A DNA stretch of 32,415 nucleotides from Campylobacteraceae bacterium (lineage in GTDB: Bacteria; Campylobacterota; Campylobacteria; Campylobacterales; Campylobacteraceae). The notes under the pieces are model-generated. The model searched no databases, was not told where the DNA came from, and saw only the letters and a program-made list of their open reading frames with translations. The stretch covers positions 1 through 32,415 of the forward strand of contig JAISQB010000020.1 of the NCBI GenBank assembly GCA_031274495.1. The letters run 5' to 3'. Position 1 is the first letter of the stretch. Each line of letters starts with the position of its first letter. Of this stretch, positions 9,435-16,865 are shown piece by piece. The position numbers and the translations under genes are program-made.

Positions 9435-10061
9435 ATGAGAGCTATTTGTAGGGTGCTATTTTGCGCGTTTTTGTTGTGCGGTCTATCTATCGCGGCGGCG
9501 GTCGATGAGGCTGACAGGGCTTATGAAATCGGTGATTTTGAAAAGGCGGCGACTCTCTACAAAAAGTTATGCGACGCCAAAGATGGTCGCTCGTGCTCCA
9601 GTTTGGGCTATATGTACGATTTCGGAGAGGGATTTAGGGAGAATAAAACCAAAGCCGTAAAGCTGTACAAAAAAGCCTGCGACTTGAAATCGCCCCTTGG
9701 TTGCTTCAATCTTGGCGTTATGTACAGTGACGGACTTGGCGTAGAACAAAACCACACAAAAGCTGCCGGACTCTACAAAATGGCGTGCGACAACGACGAA
9801 GTGGCCGCTTGCACCAACCTTGGATATATGTACGACAAAGCCATCGGCGTAAAGCAAGACTATAAAAAAGCTATGAGCTTGTACGCTAAAGCGTGCAAAA
9901 TGGAAGATGGTATAGGGTGCAATAATGTGGGCAACTTATACGAAGATGGCAAAGGGGTCAAAAAAGATGACAAAACGGCTCTTAAGTATTACAAAAAAGC
10001 TTGCGAATTTGACGACAAAGAGGGCTGCGAAAATTACAAAGCATTAGGCGAATTGCAATAG
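9435..10061 (+). CDS. Secreted cysteine-rich Sel1-repeat protein (Hcp type), copy 1
   Basis: A 208-aa exported protein. An N-terminal signal peptide (MRAICRVLFCAFLLCGLSIAAA) is followed by five Sel1-like alpha/alpha repeats, each holding a Cys-X7-Cys pair (CDAKDGRSC, CDLKSPLGC, CDNDEVAAC, CKMEDGIGC) and the GYMYDFGEG-type turn. In Helicobacter such disulfide-tied repeats define the Hcp proteins. Some bind penicillin or are immunogenic; function here is unknown. The start has AGAGG 8 nt upstream and lies 11 nt after the ftsH-like stop. The most diverged of the three full copies, and the likely founder because it sits next to the intact ftsH-like gene. Confidence 0.9.
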   Translation: MRAICRVLFCAFLLCGLSIAAAVDEADRAYEIGDFEKAATLYKKLCDAKDGRSCSSLGYMYDFGEGFRENKTKAVKLYKKACDLKSPLGCFNLGVMYSDGLGVEQNHTKAAGLYKMACDNDEVAACTNLGYMYDKAIGVKQDYKKAMSLYAKACKMEDGIGCNNVGNLYEDGKGVKKDDKTALKYYKKACEFDDKEGCENYKALGELQ

Positions 10062-10132
10062 ACACGACTAAGTTAATAAAAGAAAATATAAAAGAATTTT
10101 TGGGTAAGATTTTTAAAAATTATAAAGGATAA
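10061..10132 (+). pseudogene. Duplicated 3' tail of the ftsH-like gene
   Basis: The spacer between Sel1 copies 1 and 2 translates as ...KLIKENIKEFLGKIFKNYKG-stop. The true C-terminus of the ftsH-like protein is [15 protein letters not shown]-stop; 10 of the 14 residues from the leucine to the final phenylalanine match, and the spacing to the Sel1 start is similar. The original TAA stop has become AAA. This shows the duplicated unit was the end of the ftsH-like gene plus the Sel1 gene. Confidence 0.7.
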
Positions 10133-10134
10133 AG

Positions 10135-10758
10135 ATGAAAAACATCTTCAGGGTACTGTTTGGTCTGTTTTTGCTGTGCGGCTTATCCATAGCGGATGCC
10201 ATTGACGACGCCGATGCGGCTTATGATGAAGGGAATTTCGTAGAGGCTGCGACTCTCTACAAAAAACTATGCGATGCCAAAGATGGCTACTCGTGCTCCA
10301 ATCTGGGCTATATGTACGATTTCGGAGAGGGCTTTAAAGAGGATAAGGTAAAAGCTGCGGAGTTATACACAAAAGCTTGCAACCTCAAATCACCTCTTGG
10401 CTGCTACAATCTTGCTATTTTACATGAAGACGGCAGCGGGGTAAAGCAAGACTATAAAAAAGCTGCCGAACTTTATAAAATGGCGTGCGACAACAAGCGC
10501 GGCGACGCTTGCACCAATCTTGGACTCTTGTACGACGAGGGAAATGGCGTGAAACAGGATTACAAAAAAGCCATAGAGCTCTACAGCAAAGCGTGCAAAC
10601 TGGAAGATGGCTTAGGCTGCAACAATTTGGGCGCGATGTATGAAGAGGGGCTCGGCGTCAAAAAAGATAAAAAAACGGCTCTTAAGTACTACAAAAAAGC
10701 TTGCGAAGAGTTCGGCGAAGAGTTTGCCTGCGATAATTATAGAGATTTGAACAAGTAA
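10135..10758 (+). CDS. Secreted cysteine-rich Sel1-repeat protein (Hcp type), copy 2
   Basis: A 207-aa paralogue, about 90% identical to copy 3 and less to copy 1. The signal peptide MKNIFRVLFGLFLLCGLSIADA probably ends at the A-D-A motif. Five Sel1-like repeats follow with Cys pairs CDAKDGYSC, CNLKSPLGC, CDNKRGDAC and CKLEDGLGC; the last pair has one extra residue (CEEFGEEFAC). The ribosome binding site AAAGGA is 9 nt before the ATG. Expected in the periplasm or outside the cell. The first ~150 nt are almost identical to copy 3, whereas later parts differ more. Confidence 0.9.
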   Translation: MKNIFRVLFGLFLLCGLSIADAIDDADAAYDEGNFVEAATLYKKLCDAKDGYSCSNLGYMYDFGEGFKEDKVKAAELYTKACNLKSPLGCYNLAILHEDGSGVKQDYKKAAELYKMACDNKRGDACTNLGLLYDEGNGVKQDYKKAIELYSKACKLEDGLGCNNLGAMYEEGLGVKKDKKTALKYYKKACEEFGEEFACDNYRDLNK

Positions 10759-10991
10759 AAACTCAAAAAAGCACTGCTTTTCGTCTTTTTTATCTGCAAC
10801 CTCTTTGCCGATGAAGCCTGCAAAACATAATATCAAGCGCGATTACGCAAAAGCGTGCGAGCTTGAGGATGGTGTGGGCTGCGGCAATTTGGGTATTTTA
10901 TATGAAAAAAGATAAAAACACAGCGCTTAGATACTACTCACAAGCTTGCGCTTTGGGCAGCAAGATAGACTGCGAAGATATAAGGCGTTGA
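10759..10991 (+). pseudogene. Decayed Sel1-repeat gene relic
   Basis: Directly after the copy 2 stop, in the same frame and with no start codon, the DNA encodes a signal-peptide-like stretch (LKKALLFVFFICNLFADEACKT-stop). A Sel1 fragment KRDYAKACELEDGVGCGNLGILYEKR-stop follows. A shift into another frame then gives MKKDKNTALRYYSQACALGSKIDCEDIRR-stop, the usual last repeat. This is therefore a copy that lost its start and middle repeats and was broken by stops and a frameshift. Confidence 0.8.
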
Positions 10992-11007
10992 AAAACGAAC
11001 CAAAATA

Positions 11008-11083
11008 GATACAACTAAATTAACAAAAGAGAATATAAAAGAAATTTCAGATAAGCTTTCGGGAAATTTTATAAAGGATAAAG
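11008..11083 (+). pseudogene. Second duplicated ftsH-like 3' tail, more diverged
   Basis: The spacer before Sel1 copy 3 reads DTTKLTKENIKEISDKLSGNFIKDKD in one open frame. It shares DTTKL-x-KENIKE with the relic before copy 2 and LTK-xx-IKEI with the genuine ftsH-like C-terminus. It ends in the same TATAAAGGATAAAG leader as copy 2. Confidence 0.6.
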
Positions 11084-11707
11084 ATGAAAAACATCTTCAG
11101 GGTACTGTTTGGTCTGTTTTTGCTGTGCGGCTTATCCATAGCGGATGCCGTTGACGACGCCGATGCGGCTTATGATGAAGGGAATTTCGTAGAGGCTGCG
11201 ACTCTCTACAAAAAACTATGCGATGCCAAAGACGGCTACTCGTGCTCCAGTTTGGGCTATATGTATGATTTCGGAGAGGGTTTTAAGGAGGATAAGGTAA
11301 AAGCTGTAGAGTTGTACACAAAAGCTTGCAACCTCAAATCACCTCTTGGCTGCTACAATCTTGGTATTTTATATAAAGAGGGCAGAGGGGTAAAGCAAGA
11401 CTATAAAAAAGCGAGTGAACTTTACAAGATGGCTTGCGATAACGAACGAGGCGACGCTTGCACCAATCTGGGACTTTTGTACGACGAGGGAAACGGCGTG
11501 AAACGCGACTATAAAAAAGCTGTAGAGCTGTATCGCAAAGCGTGTGAACTTGACGACGGGCTTGGCTGCAACAATCTGGGCGCAATGTATGAAGATGGGC
11601 TTGGGGTCAAAAAAGATAAAAAGGCAGCTCTTAAGTACTACAAAAAAGCTTGCGAAGAGTTTGGCGAAGATATCGGCTGCGAAAATTACGAAATGTTGAA
11701 CAAATAA
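11084..11707 (+). CDS. Secreted cysteine-rich Sel1-repeat protein (Hcp type), copy 3
   Basis: A 207-aa paralogue with the same signal peptide as copy 2 (MKNIFRVLFGLFLLCGLSIADA) and five Cys-paired Sel1-like repeats: CDAKDGYSC, CNLKSPLGC, CDNERGDAC, CELDDGLGC, and a final CEEFGEDIGC with the longer spacing. Differences from copy 2 are mostly conservative surface changes in the middle and end (for example ILYKEGRG against ILHEDGSG). The start is set by AAAGGA 9 nt upstream. An exported protein of unknown target; the array context suggests variation or dosage is under selection, which is inference. Confidence 0.9.
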   Translation: MKNIFRVLFGLFLLCGLSIADAVDDADAAYDEGNFVEAATLYKKLCDAKDGYSCSSLGYMYDFGEGFKEDKVKAVELYTKACNLKSPLGCYNLGILYKEGRGVKQDYKKASELYKMACDNERGDACTNLGLLYDEGNGVKRDYKKAVELYRKACELDDGLGCNNLGAMYEDGLGVKKDKKAALKYYKKACEEFGEDIGCENYEMLNK

Positions 11708-11717
11708 AAAGATTAAG

Positions 11718-11882
11718 ATGAGGGCTATTTTTACGGTACTGTTTTTGGCGCGCAATCTATCCGCAACGTCAAAGAGTCCAAAAAAAACAGCCCTAAAATA
11801 CTACAAAGAGTCCTGCGAAACATTCGACGCAACCATCGGCTGCAAAAATTACAGAGATTTAAGCAGACAAAAAGGCGACTAA
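11718..11882 (+). CDS. Minimal Sel1-type ORF: signal peptide plus final repeat (54 aa)
   Basis: Not in the ORF track because it is short. ATG 11718 opens MRAIFTVLFLARNLSATSKS, resembling the copy 1 signal peptide, and runs straight into the last repeat PKKTALKYYKESCETFDATIGCKNYRDLSR. It is an internally deleted Hcp gene that still has an intact frame, two cysteines and a start 10 nt after the copy 3 stop. The signal peptide is damaged (ARNLSATS in place of LCGLSIA), so export is uncertain. It may be a dead remnant or a small product. Confidence 0.5.
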   Translation: MRAIFTVLFLARNLSATSKSPKKTALKYYKESCETFDATIGCKNYRDLSRQKGD

Positions 11883-11897
11883 AATTTTGGCTTTTTT
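11869..11897 (+). terminator. Possible terminator of the Sel1 array
   Basis: AAAAAG at 11869-11874 pairs with CTTTTT at 11891-11896 around an AAAATTTT-containing loop, ending in a run of six T. It overlaps the end of the 54-aa ORF and is the last point before about 300 bp without a gene. Confidence 0.3.
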
Positions 11898-12205
11898 GTA
11901 TGCGCCACGCAAAAAAATATAAACCTTTCCGCCGTCTGAGATATACTTTTTAATATACACGCGCCGCAAATTACTCTATGAAAGATTAAAGGTGTCCGAT
12001 TGGCGGGCGTGAGTTAGAAGTTCGATTATCTGTGAAAGATTAAAATATATCTGCTTTTGCCGTTATTGACACTCTACGCGATACGCCGCAAAGACAACTT
12101 TCTCGCCATCATTATCAACCACTTAAAACCTATGATGTGCGGGGTGATGCCAAAATATAACTAAAGTGACGGATTGCGATAGGGTATTATCCTTATTATT
12201 TTTTA
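11898..12205. other. Gap with no gene; one orphan coding-like fragment
   Basis: Mostly low-information AT-rich sequence between convergent units. Plus-strand 12036-12164 is open without a start codon and reads KIKIYLLLPLLTLYAIRRKDNFLAIIINHLKPMMCGVMPKYN-stop, one hydrophobic segment followed by basic residues, possibly the tail of a lost membrane protein. The words TGAAAGATTAAA occur twice (near 11980 and 12033). Nothing else was recognised. Confidence 0.4.
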
Positions 12206-12352
12206 TCACGGCGCGAAACAATAATGTGTGGCGCATACTAAAACCAAATTTTCTTCAATAGCTTTTTCCATACTATCGCCGACACTACCACCCTTTTTAG
12301 AATCAGATGTGCACGCGGTGCGAAAAAGTGATGTAGTGGCTATTCAAACCCA
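12206..12352 (-). pseudogene. In-frame relic of the NifA C-terminus beyond the stop codon
   Basis: Continuing the nifA frame past its TGA gives WV-stop-IATTSLFRTACTSDSKKGGSVGDSMEKAIEENLVLVCATHYCFAP-stop. The stretch GGSVGDSMEKAIEENLVL resembles the usual linker before the DNA-binding domain of sigma-54 activators (pattern: G-S-L-x-D-A-V-E-x-x-E-x-x-L-I). No helix-turn-helix follows. I read this as the degraded 3' part of a once longer nifA; the resemblance is by eye only. Confidence 0.45.
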
Positions 12353-13759
12353 TCACAAATTCTCTTCACTATACAGCCGTCTTTGGCATACTAATTTTTG
12401 GTTGAACGCGGGCAAAAGTAGCAGCATTTCATCCGCGCTGATGCCATCTTCGCTGCCCATTAGGACTATGCGCTCTACTGTGTTTTCAAGCTCTCTGACA
12501 TTGCCCGGCCACGAGTATTGACACAATATATCCATAGCTTCGTCGGTTATCGTGACCCTTTTTTTGTGGTTGTTCATAGATTTTTCTAAGAAAAAGTTCA
12601 CCAAAAGTGCGATATCATCCCCACGCTCTCTTAATGGCGGCAGGTCTATGGGTATGACATTTAGGCGGTAGTAGAGGTCTTCCCTGAAAAGACCCTTTTC
12701 GACCATGCTTTCAAGATTGCGATTGGTAGCCGCGATGAGGCGTACATTTACCTTTATCGTTTTGCTGCCGCCCACACGCTCAAATTCGCGCTCTTGCAAA
12801 ACGCGCAGTAGTTTTACCTGCGCTGAAGCTGATATATCGCCTATCTCATCTAAAAAAAGCGTACCCGCATCCGCCAATTCAAAGCGCCCCTTGCGCGCCT
12901 CTTTGGCATCCGTAAACGCCCCTTTTTCGTGTCCGAAGAGTTCGCTCTCTATGAGCGTATCGGCTATCGCGGCACAGTTTAATTTGATGAACGGCTCCTC
13001 GCTTCTGTTGCTTCGTTTGTGGATAGCCGCCGCGACGAGCTCTTTGCCCGTACCCGTTTCGCCGCGCACGAGGACCGTCACATTGGTAGCCGCGATGCGC
13101 TCTATGACATTATATACTGCCTTCATCTTCGCACTCTCGCCGATGATATCGCCAAAATTATGCACCTTAGAGTCCCACTCCATTTTATAGTAAAGTTTCA
13201 GCTCTTTCAAGCGCTCTTTCTCTTTCAAGAGTATATCGCGGGAGCGGATGGACTGCGCGAAGATGGAGCTGATGACAGTGAGCACGCGCACTATGGAGTT
13301 AAAATCCTGAGGTGTTATCGTCGTGGTGTTCGCGCCTATGACGCCTATCACCTCTTGGTCTACCAACATCGGGACAGCTATATAGGAGATGGAGTTTTTG
13401 TCGCGGTTGCCGCTTTTATTTAAAAACATCATGTTATTGTGGATATTTTCTATGATAACGGGCTCTTTGCTCTGCGCCGCAAATCCCGTGACCCCCTCGC
13501 CCATTTTGTAGGTGGAGAATGTCTTTTGATATTTATTTAGCCCCAAGGCGGCGTAAACGCTGAGCGTATTGTTTTCATTCAAGATGTGTATGACGCAGTT
13601 TTTAAGGTGTAGTTTACTTTCCAAAATACCCAGCGCCTTCTCCAAGGAGGCTTCAAGTTCGACAGAGTTTGAAACGACCATAGATATCTCGTAGAGCATA
13701 AAAAGCTCTCTCACATTTAAACAATCGCTACAGTGTAAATCTTCTAATGAAAATGTCAT
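12353..13759 (-). CDS. nifA: NifA-type sigma-54-dependent activator lacking its DNA-binding domain
   Basis: Enhancer-binding-protein architecture. A GAF domain spans about residues 20-170 (LYEISMVVSNSVELEASLEKAL, GEGVTGFAAQSKEPVIIENI, FLNKSG), very like NifA. The AAA+ domain spans about 203-445, with Walker A GETGTGKE (233-240), the sigma-54 contact loop GAFTDA (280-285, a common variant of GAFTGA), LFLDEIGDIS as Walker B, and YSWPGNVRELENTVER. The protein then ends at 468 aa in AFNQKLVCQRRLYSEENL without the C-terminal helix-turn-helix; see the relic downstream. A CSDC pair lies at residues 10-13. It is the last gene of a run with nifT, 80 bp behind it. Normally it would activate nif operons; without the HTH it could only work without specific DNA binding, or not at all. 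Confidence 0.85.
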   Translation of the reverse strand: MTFSLEDLHCSDCLNVRELFMLYEISMVVSNSVELEASLEKALGILESKLHLKNCVIHILNENNTLSVYAALGLNKYQKTFSTYKMGEGVTGFAAQSKEPVIIENIHNNMMFLNKSGNRDKNSISYIAVPMLVDQEVIGVIGANTTTITPQDFNSIVRVLTVISSIFAQSIRSRDILLKEKERLKELKLYYKMEWDSKVHNFGDIIGESAKMKAVYNVIERIAATNVTVLVRGETGTGKELVAAAIHKRSNRSEEPFIKLNCAAIADTLIESELFGHEKGAFTDAKEARKGRFELADAGTLFLDEIGDISASAQVKLLRVLQEREFERVGGSKTIKVNVRLIAATNRNLESMVEKGLFREDLYYRLNVIPIDLPPLRERGDDIALLVNFFLEKSMNNHKKRVTITDEAMDILCQYSWPGNVRELENTVERIVLMGSEDGISADEMLLLLPAFNQKLVCQRRLYSEENL

Positions 13760-13839
13760 CCCGAGCCCTTTAAATTATCAATACTTTATTATTCTATCCT
13801 AATTTTGGCTCTTTTTTATACGCTAAAGCTGTATATTTT

Positions 13840-14049
13840 TTAATCAGATAACTTTTTGCAGACAGCCTCCTTTGGCAGTTTTTTTACCCCGGGCTCTATC
13901 CACCAAGTCTGGTCGTTGCTAAGCAGCACTTCGCCGCCCCACTTTTGCGGCGTGTTGAACTCTATCGTCTTTATCGTCTCCTCCATATCTTTTTTTGCTA
14001 TATAAAAGTATATTTGGTCGCCCTCTTCTCTTAACATTACCGTTGCCAT
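13840..14049 (-). CDS. nifT: NifT/FixU family protein
   Basis: A 69-aa protein (MATVMLREEGDQIYFYIAKKDMEE...). The signature WGGEVLLSNDQTWWIEPGVKKLP matches NifT/FixU, a small protein encoded in nif clusters whose exact role is unresolved and whose loss has little effect in the organisms tested. A good ribosome binding site (GAGGAG) precedes the ATG, 9 nt after the flavoprotein stop, so it is co-transcribed. No nifHDK, nifB or other nitrogenase gene is in the window, so this is either the edge of a nif region or a detached piece. Confidence 0.85.
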   Translation of the reverse strand: MATVMLREEGDQIYFYIAKKDMEETIKTIEFNTPQKWGGEVLLSNDQTWWIEPGVKKLPKEAVCKKLSD

Positions 14050-14058
14050 TTTTGCTCC

Positions 14059-15693
14059 TCAGCTAAATATTTTTGAAAAAATTTTGAAAAATCCGCCTCT
14101 TTCATACCAAATCCTAAAGAAATTACCTCCTAACTGTTTTATCAAAGTGTGCCGCGGCGAGGCATTTGTCACCTGAAAATCCTCCCTAAAATGCGCCCCC
14201 CTGCACTCTTTCCTAAAAATAGCACAGTGTATCACGGCTTCGCAGAGCTGCAAAATATTGCGCAGTTCGAGTATCGCCGTAAGCTCTACATTATTCTCCT
14301 TACTCTTATCTATACAGTGCAAAGAGGCAGACTCAAGGCGCAGGTATTTGATATAGTCCAGTGCCTCCTCAAGGCGTTTTTCATCTCTTATAATGCCCAC
14401 CTTTTCGTACATCACTTTGCCCGCACTAAGCTTCATAGCGTTGAAATTTTTCGTAGAGTCGCCGTCAAATATGCGCTGTATGAGGTTGATATTTTTTATC
14501 ACAATGTCGTAATTTATGTGCAAAAAATCCTTATCCTGTATAAATTCGCGCGCCCTAATCCCGGCCAACTCGCCAAATACCGCACTCTCCAATAGAGAAT
14601 TACCCCCCAGCCGATTGGCGCCGTGTATACCCAAAGCCGCGCACTCCCCACACACATATAGCCCCTTTATGCTTGTCTTTGTCATATCGGATTTGATGCC
14701 GCCCATACTATAGTGAGCGGCGGGCTTTATCTCCAAAAGCTCTTGGGAGATGTCTATATTGCACAGCGCAAAGGCGTTTTTATAGAGCGATGGTACCCTT
14801 GATAAAATCGTCTCTTTTGGGATATGGCGCATATCAAGATAGACCCTGTGTCCCGCGTTTATCTGCGCGAAAATCGCCCTTGCCACCTCATCACGCGTGT
14901 TAAGCTCGTCCGTGAACTGCACCCCCTCGTCATTGATAAGCAAACCCCCCTCAGCACGCGCTGCCTCGGAGATGATGGAGCCAGACTTCACAAAACTTGT
15001 CGGATGAAACTGCACAAACTCCGCATCCTCCAAGACCATACCGTTTCGCAGAGCAATGCTTAACATATCGCCGCTTGAGTCCTGCGGATTGGTGCTAAAG
15101 CCTCTGTATATGCCCGCGTACCCACCACCCGCGAAAATGACCGCTTTGGCGAGATAGACCACCACAGTTGAGTCTGCCCTCTTTAGCGTTACCACGCCGC
15201 TTACTCTACTGTGTGAGCGCGTTATATCGAGGATGAAGTTATTCATCAAAAACTCCACCCCCACACTTCGCGCCTTTTTGATGAGGGCTTGTATCACCAG
15301 AGCGCCCGTGTTGTCGCCGATAAAGCAGGTACGCCCCTCGCTGCTGCCGCCAAAGCTTCTTTGCAATATCACGCCATCCTCCCCGCGGTCAAATTTCACG
15401 CCAAAATCGCAGAGCTTTTTGATGATGCGCCCCGACTCTTTGCACATATATGTCACGGCTCTTTTATCAGCCAACCCTCTGGCACTTTTAAGCGTATCTT
15501 CTATGTGGGCGTTTAGAGCCTCTTTGTCGTTTTCGTTTAGAACTGCGTTGATGCCGCCGCTTGCCATCGCGCTGTTTGATTTTAAGATATTGCCTTTTGT
15601 GATGACGACTACTCTATTGGTGCCGTCTTTTGCCGCTATCGCCGCCATAAGTCCCGCTATACCCGACCCCACCACTATCACATCGTATATCAT
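14059..15693 (-). CDS. FrdA/NadB-family FAD-dependent oxidoreductase
   Basis: A soluble 544-aa flavoprotein. The N-terminus has the FAD-binding dinucleotide fold (IYDVIVVGSGIAGLMAAIAA). MASGGINA lacks the histidine that covalently holds FAD in fumarate reductase, as in L-aspartate oxidase. QFHPTSF, ISEAARAEGG and TRDEVARA (substrate-region arginine) are conserved across the fumarate reductase, succinate dehydrogenase and aspartate oxidase family. GIHGANRLGGNSLLES, with LGGNSL, is closer to FrdA/SdhA than to NadB. No signal peptide, heme motif or iron-sulfur partner is present, so the substrate is unknown. Transcribed with the upstream aldo/keto reductase (3-nt gap) and the downstream nifT. 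Confidence 0.85.
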   Translation of the reverse strand: MIYDVIVVGSGIAGLMAAIAAKDGTNRVVVITKGNILKSNSAMASGGINAVLNENDKEALNAHIEDTLKSARGLADKRAVTYMCKESGRIIKKLCDFGVKFDRGEDGVILQRSFGGSSEGRTCFIGDNTGALVIQALIKKARSVGVEFLMNNFILDITRSHSRVSGVVTLKRADSTVVVYLAKAVIFAGGGYAGIYRGFSTNPQDSSGDMLSIALRNGMVLEDAEFVQFHPTSFVKSGSIISEAARAEGGLLINDEGVQFTDELNTRDEVARAIFAQINAGHRVYLDMRHIPKETILSRVPSLYKNAFALCNIDISQELLEIKPAAHYSMGGIKSDMTKTSIKGLYVCGECAALGIHGANRLGGNSLLESAVFGELAGIRAREFIQDKDFLHINYDIVIKNINLIQRIFDGDSTKNFNAMKLSAGKVMYEKVGIIRDEKRLEEALDYIKYLRLESASLHCIDKSKENNVELTAILELRNILQLCEAVIHCAIFRKECRGAHFREDFQVTNASPRHTLIKQLGGNFFRIWYERGGFFKIFSKIFS

Positions 15694-15696
15694 TTT

Positions 15697-16809
15697 TCAG
15701 AGCCTATATAAAAGATTGTATTTTTGCACACTCGCCGCGGCGATTTTCGCCACCTCAAGATTGTCCCTCACGTGCGAACTCTCCTTCGAGCTAAAGAGCG
15801 AACTTATGACGCCCCTTGTGGAGCGCACAAATTGCAAAGCCAACTGGATATCGCTTTTTAAAGTCATACTCTCATCCAACAAAAAGCCGATTTCGGGCTT
15901 AAATGACTTTTGAAAAAGGTGCATCTGCAAAAGCGAGCTGCTACCGATGACGCCAAGCTTTAAGCTCTTAGCCGCCTGCAAAAGCGTAAGATAAGAGCCA
16001 TCTTTCATCTTCTGATTTTTCGACACTGCCGCGGCGGTTTTGGCGATATTAAAAGGGGTCTGGATATATTTAAAATGATGCCCCTCGCCCCCCACCTCAC
16101 ACGCGGCGTCGTAAACCCTTTGCAGATTGATATGCTCGTCGTTACTCTCATCATAAATCAGCGCATTCCAGACGCAGATACCATACTTTCGTATCTTCCC
16201 CTCGCTCACAAGCTCTTCAAAAAGCGCGAAAATCTCCCTTATCTTCTCATAAAACCGCTCCTGTCCAAGGGTCTTCAGTTCTGTTTCGGGATTGTGCAAA
16301 AAGTAGATATCGATACTCTCCAGACCCAAATTTTGCAGCGATTTCTCACACGAAGCGCGCAAAAACTCTAAACTCATACAGTGCTGATCCAACTCTATAT
16401 CGCAAGCCTTCGCCAAAGCGCTTTTGATGATATTCTCCTCTATCCACTCATACGGATTTTTAGGAAATGGAAACTCCAGCGGTATAAACCCCCCCTTAGA
16501 AGCGACGATAATCTCCTCCCGCCGCGCCCTACCCTCGCTAAAAAGCTCTTCTAATGCCGCACCTATCTCCTTTTCACTCTCCTGATAGCGGTAATTTATA
16601 GCCGTATCCACGACATTTATCCCGCCCCTAATCGCAACTTTCAAAGCCTCCTTAAAACTAAAAAGATAATTCTCATCACGGTAAGGCTCTTTCTTAAATG
16701 TCCCAAATCCAAGCTTAGAAAAATACAAGTCGTCAAATTTCACATAAAAATCCCTATAATGCGAAAATCTCCCCGCAAATTCCCCTGTCCCCCCGCCCGT
16801 AGCATACAT
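15697..16809 (-). CDS. Aldo/keto reductase family protein
   Basis: An NAD(P)H-dependent (alpha/beta)8-barrel oxidoreductase family member of 370 aa. The catalytic tetrad is visible: Asp in NVVDTAINY, Tyr in the same segment, Lys in IVASKGGF and His in IYFLHNPE. The barrel resembles AKRs of the Tas/YajO kind, with an insertion around residues 110-150. The ATG at 16809 has AAGGG 8 nt upstream. A GTG at 16743 (VKFDDLYFSKLGFGT), also preceded by AGGGA, matches the usual family N-terminus and would give 348 aa. First gene of the run leading to nifA; a sigma-54 promoter lies about 40 nt upstream. Substrate unknown. Confidence 0.87.
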   Translation of the reverse strand: MYATGGGTGEFAGRFSHYRDFYVKFDDLYFSKLGFGTFKKEPYRDENYLFSFKEALKVAIRGGINVVDTAINYRYQESEKEIGAALEELFSEGRARREEIIVASKGGFIPLEFPFPKNPYEWIEENIIKSALAKACDIELDQHCMSLEFLRASCEKSLQNLGLESIDIYFLHNPETELKTLGQERFYEKIREIFALFEELVSEGKIRKYGICVWNALIYDESNDEHINLQRVYDAACEVGGEGHHFKYIQTPFNIAKTAAAVSKNQKMKDGSYLTLLQAAKSLKLGVIGSSSLLQMHLFQKSFKPEIGFLLDESMTLKSDIQLALQFVRSTRGVISSLFSSKESSHVRDNLEVAKIAAASVQKYNLLYRL

Positions 16810-16849
16810 AAATAACGCCCTTTAGTTTTATAATCTATACATCTATATA

Positions 16850-16865
16850 TGCAAGAATCGTTCCC
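16850..16865 (-). promoter_or_regulatory. Sigma-54 (RpoN) promoter of the AKR-flavoprotein-nifT-nifA operon
   Basis: On the minus strand the sequence is GGGAACGATTCTTGCA. Against the consensus TGGCACG-N4-TTGCW it keeps the -24 GG, the A, C and G after it, the exact spacing and the whole TTGCA -12 box, missing only the first T and the C after GG. It lies about 40 nt upstream of the first gene. No TGT-N10-ACA NifA site was found in the ~290 bp upstream. Confidence 0.65.

Noticed and set aside
12228-12521. 97-aa plus-strand ORF opposite the nifA 3' end
   Set aside because: Antisense shadow over nifA and its relic, without a ribosome binding site or recognisable domain.
12905-12922. GAFTDA in NifA as a loss-of-function change in the GAFTGA loop
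   Set aside because: GAFTDA occurs naturally in many sigma-54 activators, so it is not evidence of inactivation by itself.
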